Made by a program: the position numbers and the translations under genes. The notes under the pieces are model-generated. The model saw only the letters and a program-made list of their open reading frames with translations, was not told the DNA's origin and made no database searches. Positions 23,777 to 33,177 of a DNA stretch of 34,968 nucleotides are shown one piece after another (positions within the stretch are counted from its first letter, which is position 1; each line of letters starts with the position of its first letter). This DNA is from Rhodoplanes serenus (GTDB lineage: Bacteria; Pseudomonadota; Alphaproteobacteria; Rhizobiales; Xanthobacteraceae), in contig CAMAWG010000027.1 of assembly GCA_945861855.1 (NCBI GenBank), positions 1 through 34,968 of the forward strand, read 5' to 3'.

Positions 23777-24946
23777 ATGAGCAATCCGCCCGGCGTGCGG
23801 CCGGTCATCCCGCACTTTTCGTCCGGCCCCTGCGCCAAGCGCCCGGGCTGGAGTCTCCAAGCCCTCACCGACGCGGTTCTGGGACGCTCGCACCGGTCCA
23901 AGATCGGCAAGGCGAAACTCAAGCGCGCCATCGACCTGACCCGCGAGCTCTTGGAAGCGCCCGCGGATTACCGCATCGGCATCGTGCCGGCCTCCGACAC
24001 CGGCGCCGTCGAGATGGCGCTGTGGTCGCTGCTGGGCCCCCGGCCCGTCACCATGCTGGCTTGGGAATCCTTCGGCGAAGGCTGGGTCAGCGACGTCCAG
24101 AAGGAGCTCAAGCTCAAGGACGTCACGGTGCTCAAGGCGCCCTATGGCAAGCTGCCCGACCTTACCAAGGTCGATCCGAATTCCGACGTGGTGTTCACCT
24201 GGAACGGCACGACCTCCGGCGCGCGCGTGCCCAATGCCGACTGGATCAAAGCCGATCGCCAAGGCCTCACCATCTGCGACGCCACGTCGGCTGCGTTCGC
24301 GCAGCGGCTCGATTGGTCCAAGCTCGATGTCGTGACCTTCTCCTGGCAGAAGGTGCTCGGCGGCGAGGCCGCGCACGGCATGATCATGCTGTCGCCGCGC
24401 GCGGTCGAGCGGCTCGAAAGCCATACGCCGGCCTGGCCGCTGCCGAAGATTTTCCGCATGACCAAGGGCGGCAAGCTCAACGAGGAAATCTTCGAGGGTG
24501 CCACCATCAACACGCCGTCGATGCTCTGCGTCGAGGACTATCTCGACACGCTCAACTGGGGCAAATCGATCGGCGGACTGAAGGCTTTGATGGCGCGCGC
24601 CGATGCGAATGCCCAGGCGCTTGCCGACTGGGTCGCGCGCACGCCGTGGATCGAGCATCTCGCGACCGATCCAGCGATCCGCTCCAACACCTCGGTCTGC
24701 CTCAAGGTGGTGGACCCGTCGGTGCAGAAGCTTCCGGCCGATGCGCAGGCGAAGTTCGTCAAGGGCATCGCCGCGGCGCTGGAGAAGGAGGGCGTCGCCT
24801 ACGACATCGACGCCTATCGCGATGCGCCGTCGGGCCTACGCATCTGGTGCGGCGCGACGGTCGAGCGCGCCGACGTCGAGGCGCTCACGCAATGGCTCGA
24901 CTGGGCCTATGCCGAGGCCAAGGCCGCGCTGCCGAAGGCGGCCTAG
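23777..24946 (+). CDS. serC: Phosphoserine aminotransferase (Methanosarcina-type)
   Basis: SerC transfers an amino group from glutamate to 3-phosphohydroxypyruvate, the second step of serine synthesis; it may also serve pyridoxine synthesis. The protein is 389 aa, with GGAAGGA seven bases before the ATG at 23777. The PLP lysine is Lys192 in [14 protein letters not shown], Asp168 in ICDATSAAF binds the pyridine nitrogen, and the N-terminal [13 protein letters not shown] is characteristic. The length and motifs fit the subgroup first seen in Methanosarcina and common in alphaproteobacteria, not the E. coli type. serA, the preceding enzyme of the pathway, follows after a short palindromic repeat. 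Confidence 0.96.
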   Translation: MSNPPGVRPVIPHFSSGPCAKRPGWSLQALTDAVLGRSHRSKIGKAKLKRAIDLTRELLEAPADYRIGIVPASDTGAVEMALWSLLGPRPVTMLAWESFGEGWVSDVQKELKLKDVTVLKAPYGKLPDLTKVDPNSDVVFTWNGTTSGARVPNADWIKADRQGLTICDATSAAFAQRLDWSKLDVVTFSWQKVLGGEAAHGMIMLSPRAVERLESHTPAWPLPKIFRMTKGGKLNEEIFEGATINTPSMLCVEDYLDTLNWGKSIGGLKALMARADANAQALADWVARTPWIEHLATDPAIRSNTSVCLKVVDPSVQKLPADAQAKFVKGIAAALEKEGVAYDIDAYRDAPSGLRIWCGATVERADVEALTQWLDWAYAEAKAALPKAA

Positions 24947-24958
24947 CAATACCTTGCC

Positions 24959-25026
24959 ACGTCATGGCCGGGCTTGACCCGGCCATCCAGCGAAAAGATG
25001 GACCCGCGGGTCAAGCCCGCGGGTGA
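24959..25026. repeat. Double-hairpin repeat between serC and serA (relative of R5)
   Basis: Two adjacent hairpins are present: GGCCGGG..CCCGGCC (about 24966-24984) and ACCCGCGGGT..ACCCGCGGGT-type (25002-25025). Together they span CGTCATGGCCGGG to CGCGGGTGAC. The element resembles the arms of the 4407-4500 palindrome. Inside a two-gene operon it could tune relative expression of serC and serA. Confidence 0.6.
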
Positions 25027-25067
25027 CAGCCCAGAAACCGAAACACTTTCATTCATTGGATCACGTC

Positions 25068-26651
25068 ATGCCCACCGTTCTCATCTCCGACGCTCTTTCG
25101 CCCGCCGCCGTGCAGATTTTCAAGGATCGCGGCATCGAGGTCGATTTCCAGCCCAACCTCGGCAAGGACAAGGAAAAGCTCGCCGAGATCATCGGCAACT
25201 ACGACGGGCTGGCGATCCGCTCCGCCACCAAGGTGTCGGCGAAAATCCTCGAGAAGGCGAAGAACCTCAAGGTGATCGGCCGCGCCGGCATCGGCGTCGA
25301 CAACGTCGATATTCCGGCCGCGACCGCGCGGGGCGTGATCGTCATGAACACCCCGTTCGGCAATTCGATCACCACCGCCGAGCACGCCATCTCGCTGATG
25401 CTGGCGCTGGCGCGGCAAATCCCCGAGGCCGATACGTCGACGCGCGCCGGCAAGTGGGAAAAAAACAAGTTCATGGGCGTGGAGATTTTCGGCAAGACGC
25501 TCGGCGTCATTGGCTGCGGCAACATCGGCTCGATCGTCGCCGACCGCGCCGTCGGCCTGAAGATGAAGGTCATCGCCTACGACCCGTTCCTGTCGCCGGA
25601 GCGTGCGATGGATCTGGGCGTCGAGAAGGTCGAGCTTGAGGATCTGTTCAAGCGCGCCGATTTCGTCACGCTGCACACCCCGCTCACCGAAAAGACCAAG
25701 AACATCGTCGACGCCGCGGCGCTGAAGAAAATGAAAAAGGGCGTCCGCATCGTCAACTGCGCGCGCGGCGGGCTGGTCGACGAGGCGGCCCTGTACGATG
25801 CGCTGAAAGGCGGCCACGTCGCCGGCGCCGCCTTCGATGTGTTCGTCGAGGAGCCTGCCACCAGCAATCCGCTGTTCAGCCTGCCCAACGTGGTCTGCAC
25901 GCCGCATCTCGGAGCCGCCACCAGCGAGGCGCAGGAGAACGTAGCCCTGCAGGTCGCCGAGCAGATGTCGGATTATCTCCTGCGCGGCGCGATCTCGAAT
26001 GCGGTCAACTTCCCCTCGATCACCGCCGAGGAAGCGCCTCGATTGAAGCCCTTCATCGCGCTGGCGGAAAAGCTTGGCTCGTTCGCCGGCCAGCTCACCG
26101 AGACCGGCATCGGCAAGGTGCAAATTTCCTACGAGGGCACCGTGGCGCAGATGAACACCAAGGCGCTGACCTCGGCCGCCATCGCCGGCCTGCTGCGGCC
26201 GATGCTGCAGGACGTCAACGTCGTCTCCGCGCCGATCGTCGCCAAGGAGCGCGGCATCGTGGTCGAGGAGATGACGCGGCAGGCCGAAGGCGACTACGAA
26301 AGTCTGATCACCGTGACGGTGACGACGCAGGGGCAGTCGCGTTCGGTGTCGGGAACGGTGTTCGCCGACGGCCGGCCGCGCATCGTCAACATAAAGGGCA
26401 TCCGCATGGACGCCGAGTTCGGGCCGTCGATGATCTACATCACCAATCTCGACAAGCCGGGCTTCATCGGCCGCTTCTCCTCGACCTTGGGCGAGGCCAA
26501 CATCAACATCGCCACCTTCCACGTCGGCCGCGAGGCGCCGGGCGGCAGCGCCATCGCGCTGATCGAGATCGACGGGGAACTCCCGGCGGACGTGCTGGCC
26601 AAGGTGCGGGCGCTGCCGCAGGTGCAGCAGGCCAAGCCGCTGAAGTTCTGA
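25068..26651 (+). CDS. serA: D-3-phosphoglycerate dehydrogenase
   Basis: SerA oxidises 3-phosphoglycerate to 3-phosphohydroxypyruvate with NAD, the first step of serine synthesis. The protein is 527 aa, the long type. The NAD-binding motif GCGNIG is at 149-154. The catalytic residues are Arg233 (NCARGG), Glu262 (VEEP) and His280 (TPHLG), three residues below human PHGDH numbering. An intervening ASB domain (about 315-445) and an ACT domain (about 455-527) with ITNLDKPGFIG and NINIATFHVGR follow; the ACT domain often mediates serine feedback. The ATG at 25068 fits the family N-terminus MPTVLISD; the longer frame upstream runs into the repeat. Confidence 0.97.
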   Translation: MPTVLISDALSPAAVQIFKDRGIEVDFQPNLGKDKEKLAEIIGNYDGLAIRSATKVSAKILEKAKNLKVIGRAGIGVDNVDIPAATARGVIVMNTPFGNSITTAEHAISLMLALARQIPEADTSTRAGKWEKNKFMGVEIFGKTLGVIGCGNIGSIVADRAVGLKMKVIAYDPFLSPERAMDLGVEKVELEDLFKRADFVTLHTPLTEKTKNIVDAAALKKMKKGVRIVNCARGGLVDEAALYDALKGGHVAGAAFDVFVEEPATSNPLFSLPNVVCTPHLGAATSEAQENVALQVAEQMSDYLLRGAISNAVNFPSITAEEAPRLKPFIALAEKLGSFAGQLTETGIGKVQISYEGTVAQMNTKALTSAAIAGLLRPMLQDVNVVSAPIVAKERGIVVEEMTRQAEGDYESLITVTVTTQGQSRSVSGTVFADGRPRIVNIKGIRMDAEFGPSMIYITNLDKPGFIGRFSSTLGEANINIATFHVGREAPGGSAIALIEIDGELPADVLAKVRALPQVQQAKPLKF

Positions 26652-26682
26652 TATAGTGCGCGATCATATTCGGGAGACCGCC

Positions 26683-26913
26683 ATGGCGCGTCCGATCATT
26701 GTGACAGCGGACTGGGATCCGGAAGCCGGCGTCTGGGTTGCAACGACTGGCGATCTGCGAGGACTCGTGACCGAGGCCGCGACGATCGAAGCGTTGCGCG
26801 CCAAATTGCCCGGGATGATTCTCGACATGCTTGAGGAGGCGGGTGTTTCCGACATACCCGCTTCGATCGAGATCATTGCGCGAGCAAGCGACAGGCTTGC
26901 TGCGGCTGAATAG
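26683..26913 (+). CDS. HicB-like antitoxin (DUF1902 type)
   Basis: This 76-aa small protein has the partial RNase-H-like HicB fold. The strand VTADWDPEAGVWVATTGDLRG is followed by the helix TIEALRAKLPGMILDMLEE, matching DUF1902 proteins paired with HicA toxins. GGGAG precedes the ATG at 26683. No separate DNA-binding domain is present. It lies 31 bases after serA and 21 bases before the HicA-like gene. The toxin gene is frameshifted, so the antitoxin may now be an orphan. Confidence 0.8.
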   Translation: MARPIIVTADWDPEAGVWVATTGDLRGLVTEAATIEALRAKLPGMILDMLEEAGVSDIPASIEIIARASDRLAAAE

Positions 26914-26934
26914 CCGCCGGTCGCGTCGAAACCA

Positions 26935-27128
26935 ATGGCCGACTATTACAGAGACCTGATCGCCTATCTGAAGCAGGCGGGATACGAGTTCAAGCGGCAG
27001 GGGCGCGGCGACCACGAGATTTGGTGGAATCCACGCCTCAATGTGAGCGTTACTGTGGATCGAAAGCTTCGCTCGCGAAACACCGCAAATGGAATTTAAA
27101 GGAAGCGGGCCTGCCGAAGGCTTTCTGA
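26935..27128 (+). pseudogene. HicA-like mRNA interferase toxin gene, frameshifted near 27094-27097
   Basis: The frame starts MADYYRDLIAYLKQAGYEF and continues with KRQGRGDHEIWW, whose Gly-Asp-His corresponds to the catalytic His region of HicA dsRBD-like toxins. After NTANGI it meets TAA at 27097-27099, giving only 54 residues. One more T in the TTT run (27095-27097) would restore LKEAGLPKAF and a stop at 27126-27128, for 64 residues, the normal HicA end. The loss removes the last helix. The toxin is therefore probably dead, or the sequence has a homopolymer error. The frame is too short for usual gene finders. Confidence 0.75.
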
Positions 27129-27134
27129 CATCGT

Positions 27135-28079
27135 TCACTTCTTGATGCACACCGCGTAGAGCCGGACCGTCGCGTCGCCGGCTCGCTTGTCGCCGCGGTT
27201 GGTCACGGCGACCGTCCAGCTTGCCGGCGAATCGGGAAAGCTTTCCTGCATCTCGATATTGGCGCTGCGCCCCTTCACAGTCCGCGAGCCGCCGGCGAGG
27301 ACATAGGCGCCCTGGTCCTTGCAGGCCACCGATTGCCGCGCCACCCCCTGGTCCGCCTTCACCGTGACGTCGGCGCTGGCGAAATACACATTCTGGAAGT
27401 CGCGGATGTCGGCGCCCTCCTTGGTGCCGAGACAGACCGCGTAGGTGCGCCCATCGGCGGCCGGTCCCGATGCCGGCGCACCGTTGACCGCGCGGACGTT
27501 CCATCCGTTCGGATCGGGATAGCTCAGCTCCAGGCGCGGCGCCGACGGTCCCCGAAAGTCCGGGTCGATCCCGAACCCGCCGGAGATCACCCGTGAGCCT
27601 TGCGGGCAGGCCTGGCGTCCGGTGGTGCTGACAAATCCCGATGGCACCCCGAACCGGGTCGACACATGCAGCAGGCGCGTTTGCTGGCCCAGTAGGACGG
27701 AAGCCTTGCGGGCCGCGGGCAGCAGGCACAGCGCGAAACCCCGCACCTGCAGCGACTGCACCTGGTCCGGCTTCTGCCGGTTGACGACGCGCATCATCCA
27801 GGACTCGCCGTCCGGATAGCTCTCCAGGATCCGCAGCGACGCCTTGCCCTGCTGAATGCTCACGCCGCCGGTGATTGCGCGACCCTTCGGGCAGGTCGTC
27901 GACCCGGTGCGAACGAAATCCGCCTCGTCGTTCCAGAAGAACGTCGGGCTGAAAATCTCGATGAAGGGCAGCTTGGCGACCTCGATCGCCTCGGTCGACT
28001 GGGCGGTCTGCGCGCGGAGCGGACCGGCGGCGCCCGCCAGCGCAAGCACGGCGATCAACAGCAAGCCGGATGGTTTCAT
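27135..28079 (-). CDS. Secreted protein with three tandem Cys-paired repeats, function unknown
   Basis: This 314-aa protein has a clear signal peptide (hydrophobic 5-20, cleavage near LRAQ, residue 24). The mature part contains three divergent repeats of about 67-72 residues (about 56-122, 149-220, 247-314). Each has an early Cys followed by a Gly-Gly (TCPKGRAITGG, ACPQGSRVISGG, ACKDQGAYVLAGG), a middle SYPD/SFPD with a Trp, and a closing aromatic-Ala-x-Cys (FALC, YAVC, YAVC). The pairs Cys63/118, Cys158/216 and Cys253/311 would form one disulfide per repeat. I do not recognise the family. It probably works in the periplasm or outside. It is convergent with hicA, seven bases apart. Confidence 0.8.
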   Translation of the reverse strand: MKPSGLLLIAVLALAGAAGPLRAQTAQSTEAIEVAKLPFIEIFSPTFFWNDEADFVRTGSTTCPKGRAITGGVSIQQGKASLRILESYPDGESWMMRVVNRQKPDQVQSLQVRGFALCLLPAARKASVLLGQQTRLLHVSTRFGVPSGFVSTTGRQACPQGSRVISGGFGIDPDFRGPSAPRLELSYPDPNGWNVRAVNGAPASGPAADGRTYAVCLGTKEGADIRDFQNVYFASADVTVKADQGVARQSVACKDQGAYVLAGGSRTVKGRSANIEMQESFPDSPASWTVAVTNRGDKRAGDATVRLYAVCIKK

Positions 28080-29678
<1,599 letters not shown>

Positions 29679-29689
29679 CATAAAGATCG

Positions 29690-31219
29690 ATGGCCGATTA
29701 CCACCCGCTGATTGCCCGCGCCGTTGCCGGTCTTGAGAAGAACACCGGCGAGAATCGGCGCATGCTCTACGAGCGGGCGCGTGTCGCGCTGGTGGCGCAG
29801 CTTCGCGGCGTGGTTCCCGCGCTTGAGGAGTCCGAGATCACCCGCGAGCGGCTGGCGCTCGAAGAGGCGATCCGCAAGGTCGAGGCGGAGGCGGCGCGTC
29901 AGGCGCGCGAGGCGGCGCGGCCCAACATTATGAAGCGCGCTGAGCTGCCGCGGCGGGACGAGGTGCCGCGCCCGGCGCAGCCGCGCGCGCCGATCACGCC
30001 GAGCACGCTCAGTTCGCCGCGTCCCGTGAGTTCTCCGGCCGTGCCACCACCGGAGGAGGCTTCGCCACCCCCCGTGCCGCAAAGCGCGCCGCCGCAAAGC
30101 CCTGCCGCCGGCAGCCGGGGCACCCTGCAGGACGAGGCGCTGCGCAGCTTCCGCGACGTCTCCGCCAAGCCGGGCACGGCGGCCGGGATGCGCATGCCGG
30201 ACCGGTTCGATTTCGCCGAGACGCCGGCGCCCAGTCCGCCGCCGCCGCCGCCCGCCCAGCCGGCGCCGCCGGAACCCCATCCGCTCCAGGAATACGGCCA
30301 GCTCGAGCCGCAGGTGCAATCGGAAAACCTGTGGGCGCTGCCGCTCGACGGCGCCCGTGCGGAGGCGCCGGTCGATCTCGATGCGCATCCGCCGCCGGCG
30401 CCGCGCCGCGACCACCATGACGAGCCGGACGAAGCGTTCGCGCGAACGCCGCGGTCCTACGGCAGGATCATCAGGGCCGGGCTGGTGCTGGTGCTGATCC
30501 TCGCGCTCGGCAGCGTGGTGTACTGGCAGCGCGACACCATCTTCGGCATCGCCGGCGGCGTCGTGGCTTTGTTCAAGCCCTCCGGCGCGCCGCCGCCCCG
30601 CGAAGCCGCGGCCCCGGCGCGTCCCAAGATCACCGACCGCATCGGCCAGCCTTCGGTCCAGCCATCGAGCGGACCGGCAGTGGCACAGCGCGTGGTGCTT
30701 TACGAAGAAGAGCCGGACGATCCGCAGGGCAAGCGCTTCGTCGGCACGGCGCTCTGGCGCACGGAACTGCGGCCGGCGACGCCCGGACGTCCGCCGGAGC
30801 TCACGGTGCGAGCCGACATCGAGGTGCCGGATCGCAAGATGACCGTGACCCTGTCGCTCCGCCGCAACACCGACCCGTCGCTGCCGGCGAGCCACACCAT
30901 CGAGATCGTGTTCAGCCTGCCGGGGGATTCATCGTCGGGCGGCGTTCAGAAGGTGCCCGGCGTGCTGATGAAGCAGGCCGAGTCGACGCGCGGCGTGCCG
31001 CTCGCCGGCCTCGCGGTCCCGGTGACGCCCGGCTATTTCCTGATCGGGCTGTCGTCGCTTGAAACCGACATGCAGCGCAACCTGCAGTTCCTCAAGGAGC
31101 GATCGTGGTTCGATATCCCGATCATCTACAACAACAACCGCCGCGCCATCCTTGCGATGGAGAAGGGCACGCCCGGCGAGCAGGCGTTCAACCAGGCCTT
31201 CGCCGCGTGGAAGCAGTGA
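29690..31219 (+). CDS. Proline-rich single-pass membrane protein, function unknown
   Basis: This 509-aa protein has a conserved cytoplasmic N-terminus (1-75) that is strongly helical and charged, possibly coiled coil. A long low-complexity Pro/Ala-rich region follows (about 80-255, with a run of eight prolines). Then come one membrane helix (about 260-282), a second short linker, and a folded C-terminal domain (about 340-509) with many beta-strand-like segments, presumably periplasmic. There is no signal peptide; topology should be N-in. It follows purA by 11 bases, an arrangement I recall from other Bradyrhizobium relatives, but I know no function. The layout suggests an envelope-spanning scaffold or sensor. 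Confidence 0.8.
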   Translation: MADYHPLIARAVAGLEKNTGENRRMLYERARVALVAQLRGVVPALEESEITRERLALEEAIRKVEAEAARQAREAARPNIMKRAELPRRDEVPRPAQPRAPITPSTLSSPRPVSSPAVPPPEEASPPPVPQSAPPQSPAAGSRGTLQDEALRSFRDVSAKPGTAAGMRMPDRFDFAETPAPSPPPPPPAQPAPPEPHPLQEYGQLEPQVQSENLWALPLDGARAEAPVDLDAHPPPAPRRDHHDEPDEAFARTPRSYGRIIRAGLVLVLILALGSVVYWQRDTIFGIAGGVVALFKPSGAPPPREAAAPARPKITDRIGQPSVQPSSGPAVAQRVVLYEEEPDDPQGKRFVGTALWRTELRPATPGRPPELTVRADIEVPDRKMTVTLSLRRNTDPSLPASHTIEIVFSLPGDSSSGGVQKVPGVLMKQAESTRGVPLAGLAVPVTPGYFLIGLSSLETDMQRNLQFLKERSWFDIPIIYNNNRRAILAMEKGTPGEQAFNQAFAAWKQ

Positions 31220-31236
31220 CGCTCTGACTCCGCAGT

Positions 31237-31683
31237 TCAGGCGGACGCAGGCGGCTCGGGTTCGGTGGACACGGGCGGCTCGGATTCCGCGCCGTCGTCC
31301 GGATCGACCTCTTCATCGACGATCGGCAGGCTCTTGCGCAGCGAGCCGCTGGCCAGCGTGATGGTCTGCCGCGCGACGTATTGGGATGCGGCGGGCGCTG
31401 CCTAAGCGGTCTCGCGGGATCGCGCGTACAGCGCCGCGCCTGCTGTTCCGCCCCAGGTCGTCAGATCGTATTCATTGCAGGTCGATGCGATGGCGAGACC
31501 GATCCCTTTGAGGTGGCCTCGGCGGTAGCAATACAAGGCGAGCGCCGCCCTGACATCCGGGCTGACCGTCGCGATCAGCTCCGGCAGGCCATCCTTGCTC
31601 GAGCGGTAGAGCGCTCCCAGCATGTCGTCCGTGACGGGGCACGGGTCGCTGTGCGAATCGCTGTTGATGCTCATCCCCCACAT
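31237..31683 (-). pseudogene. Small protein gene, possibly split by an in-frame TAG at 31402-31404
   Basis: The 93-aa frame 31683-31402 (alternative start 31674) encodes an Ala/Leu-rich soluble protein with LGALYRSSKDGLPELIATVSPDVRA-like helices in the middle and ends YARSRETA before TAG. The same frame continues open for 54 more codons as SQYVARQTITLASGSLRKSL and an acidic Pro/Glu tail to a TGA at 31237-31239. The continuation looks protein-like, so a CAG to TAG change is possible. It may also be a normal stop with a GC-rich open frame after it. No clear ribosome-binding site was seen for either Met. Family not recognised. Confidence 0.45.
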
Positions 31684-31726
31684 TTGAACAAAATCGAGGC
31701 ATTTGCCAACGAGTCTGCCGCCGGTC

Positions 31727-31912
31727 TTAAACAGGAGCGCGTGCTGTGTCGGGTTTTTCCAGGAGTGTAAAGCGGGGGACGCGGGAACTGTCCCAGCTAT
31801 ACATGGTCTTCCAGCACACCTGACAATTGGCGTAGCTGCGCTGCCGGAACGAGACGTGAGTCACGATCAGCTCATATCTCGCCTTGCAATGCGGGCATTT
31901 GAAGATCGTCAT
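31727..31912 (-). CDS. Small zinc-ribbon protein
   Basis: This 61-aa protein has a zinc ribbon: CPHC at residues 6-9 and CQVC at 30-33, separated by a beta-hairpin. It is followed by WKTMYSWDSSRVPRFTLLEKPD. Small proteins of this layout are common in Bradyrhizobium relatives and have no known function; some zinc ribbons of this size bind RNA or ribosomes. It lies alone on the minus strand, downstream of rpoH and separated from it by a strong terminator. Confidence 0.75.
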   Translation of the reverse strand: MTIFKCPHCKARYELIVTHVSFRQRSYANCQVCWKTMYSWDSSRVPRFTLLEKPDTARAPV

Positions 31913-31973
31913 GGGCTTCCCTTGGACCCCGTATGCGCCTGTTCGCGCGCCAAATCAAACCGGCCCCAAACAA

Positions 31974-31997
31974 AAACGCCGCCTTACGGCGGCGTTT
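31974..31997 (-). terminator. Intrinsic terminator after rpoH
   Basis: Perfect 10-bp arms, AAACGCCGCC and GGCGGCGTTT, flank a four-base loop. Read on the minus strand, the hairpin is followed by TTTTT, an ideal intrinsic terminator 25 bases after the rpoH stop codon. Confidence 0.9.
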
Positions 31998-32021
31998 GTC
32001 GATCTTGGAACCGCGCGCGCG

Positions 32022-32933
32022 TCAGTGCGCGGTCACAGCGGCGGGCTGAGCCGACGGCGTTTCCATTGCGGCGACACGGTTCTTGACCGCCTTCTGCACC
32101 TTCTCGAAGGCGCGGACCTCGATCTGGCGCACGCGCTCGCGGGACACGCCGAACTCCGCGGCCAGCTCCTCGAGCGTGACCGGATCGTCGGCGAGGCGGC
32201 GCGCCTCGAAGATGCGCCGCTCGCGTTCGTTGAGCACGTCGAGCGCCGACGACAGCGCCTTGCGGCGGTTGTCGAGCTCCTCGTGCGCGGCCATCACGGT
32301 TTCCTGGCTCTCGCTGTCGTCGGCGAGCCAATCCTGCCATTCGCCGGAGTCGCCATCCTCGCGGATCGGCGCGTTGAGCGACGCGTCGCCGCCGAGACGG
32401 CGGTTCATGTCGATGACGTCCTGGGTGGTGACGCCGAGCCGCTTGGCGATGATATCCACCTGATCGGGGCGCAGGTCGCCTTCCTGCAGCGCCGAGATCT
32501 TGCTCTTGGCCTTGCGCAGGTTGAAGAACAGCTTCTTCTGGTTCGCGGTGGTGCCCATCTTCACGAGCGACCACGAGCGCAGGATGTATTCCTGGATCGA
32601 CGCCTTGATCCACCACATCGCATAGGTGGCGAGGCGGAAGCCCTTGTCGGGCTCGAACCGCTTGACCGCCTGCATCAGGCCGACGTTGCCCTCCGAGATC
32701 ACTTCGGAGATCGGCAGGCCGTAGCCGCGGTAGCCCATGGCAATCTTGGCCACGAGTCTTAGATGGCTGGTGACGAGCTGGTGCGCGGCGCCACGATCGC
32801 CGTGCTCCTTCCAGCGCTTGGCCAGCATGAATTCCTGCTGCGGTTCCAGCATCGGGAACCGGCGGATTTCTTCGAGATAACGGGTCAGACCGCCTTCAGC
32901 GGTCATGATCGGCAAAGCCGCAGTCCGGGCCAT
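32022..32933 (-). CDS. rpoH: RNA polymerase sigma-32 factor RpoH
   Basis: This heat-shock sigma factor has 303 aa. The start at 32933 is chosen because GGAGGG lies seven bases upstream; an in-frame ATG 15 bases earlier overlaps that site. Region 2 (about 48-118) includes LRLVAKIAMGYRGYGLP and FRLATYAMWWIKASIQEYILRSW. The diagnostic RpoH box is present as QKKLFFNLR at 132-140. Region 4 (about 225-285) has the HTH TLEELAAEFGVSRERVRQIEVRA. Alphaproteobacteria often carry two or more rpoH genes; which paralog this is cannot be told. It would direct chaperone and protease transcription and be controlled by DnaK/FtsH-type turnover. Confidence 0.96.
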   Translation of the reverse strand: MARTAALPIMTAEGGLTRYLEEIRRFPMLEPQQEFMLAKRWKEHGDRGAAHQLVTSHLRLVAKIAMGYRGYGLPISEVISEGNVGLMQAVKRFEPDKGFRLATYAMWWIKASIQEYILRSWSLVKMGTTANQKKLFFNLRKAKSKISALQEGDLRPDQVDIIAKRLGVTTQDVIDMNRRLGGDASLNAPIREDGDSGEWQDWLADDSESQETVMAAHEELDNRRKALSSALDVLNERERRIFEARRLADDPVTLEELAAEFGVSRERVRQIEVRAFEKVQKAVKNRVAAMETPSAQPAAVTAH

Positions 32934-33177
32934 GACAGCGCCCTCCATTCGTTTGCCCCCGGATCATCCGGCGGGCGATGTGCACCGTCGCTCCCCGAGC
33001 CGACGGCACTTCATGCTCTACGGCCGCAATGTCCCCGACCGCAGTGCAGCATTATAACGAAGCGAATGGGGCAAAAGGAAGATAAACCGCCTTCACACCA
33101 TCGTGACCCCCGGCGTCTGTTGTCGCACCTCATCAACTCCCTGGAATTTCAGGGATTTTTGAGCTGGTGTGGCGGGG

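Noticed and set aside
25053..26522. Long minus-strand open frame antisense to serA
   Set aside because: It is His/Arg/Asp-rich shadow sequence caused by high GC at third positions; serA is certain.
32934..33100. Sigma-32-like CCCCATTCG and TATAAT on the minus strand before rpoH
   Set aside because: No matching -35 element was found at an acceptable distance for either, so a promoter cannot be placed.
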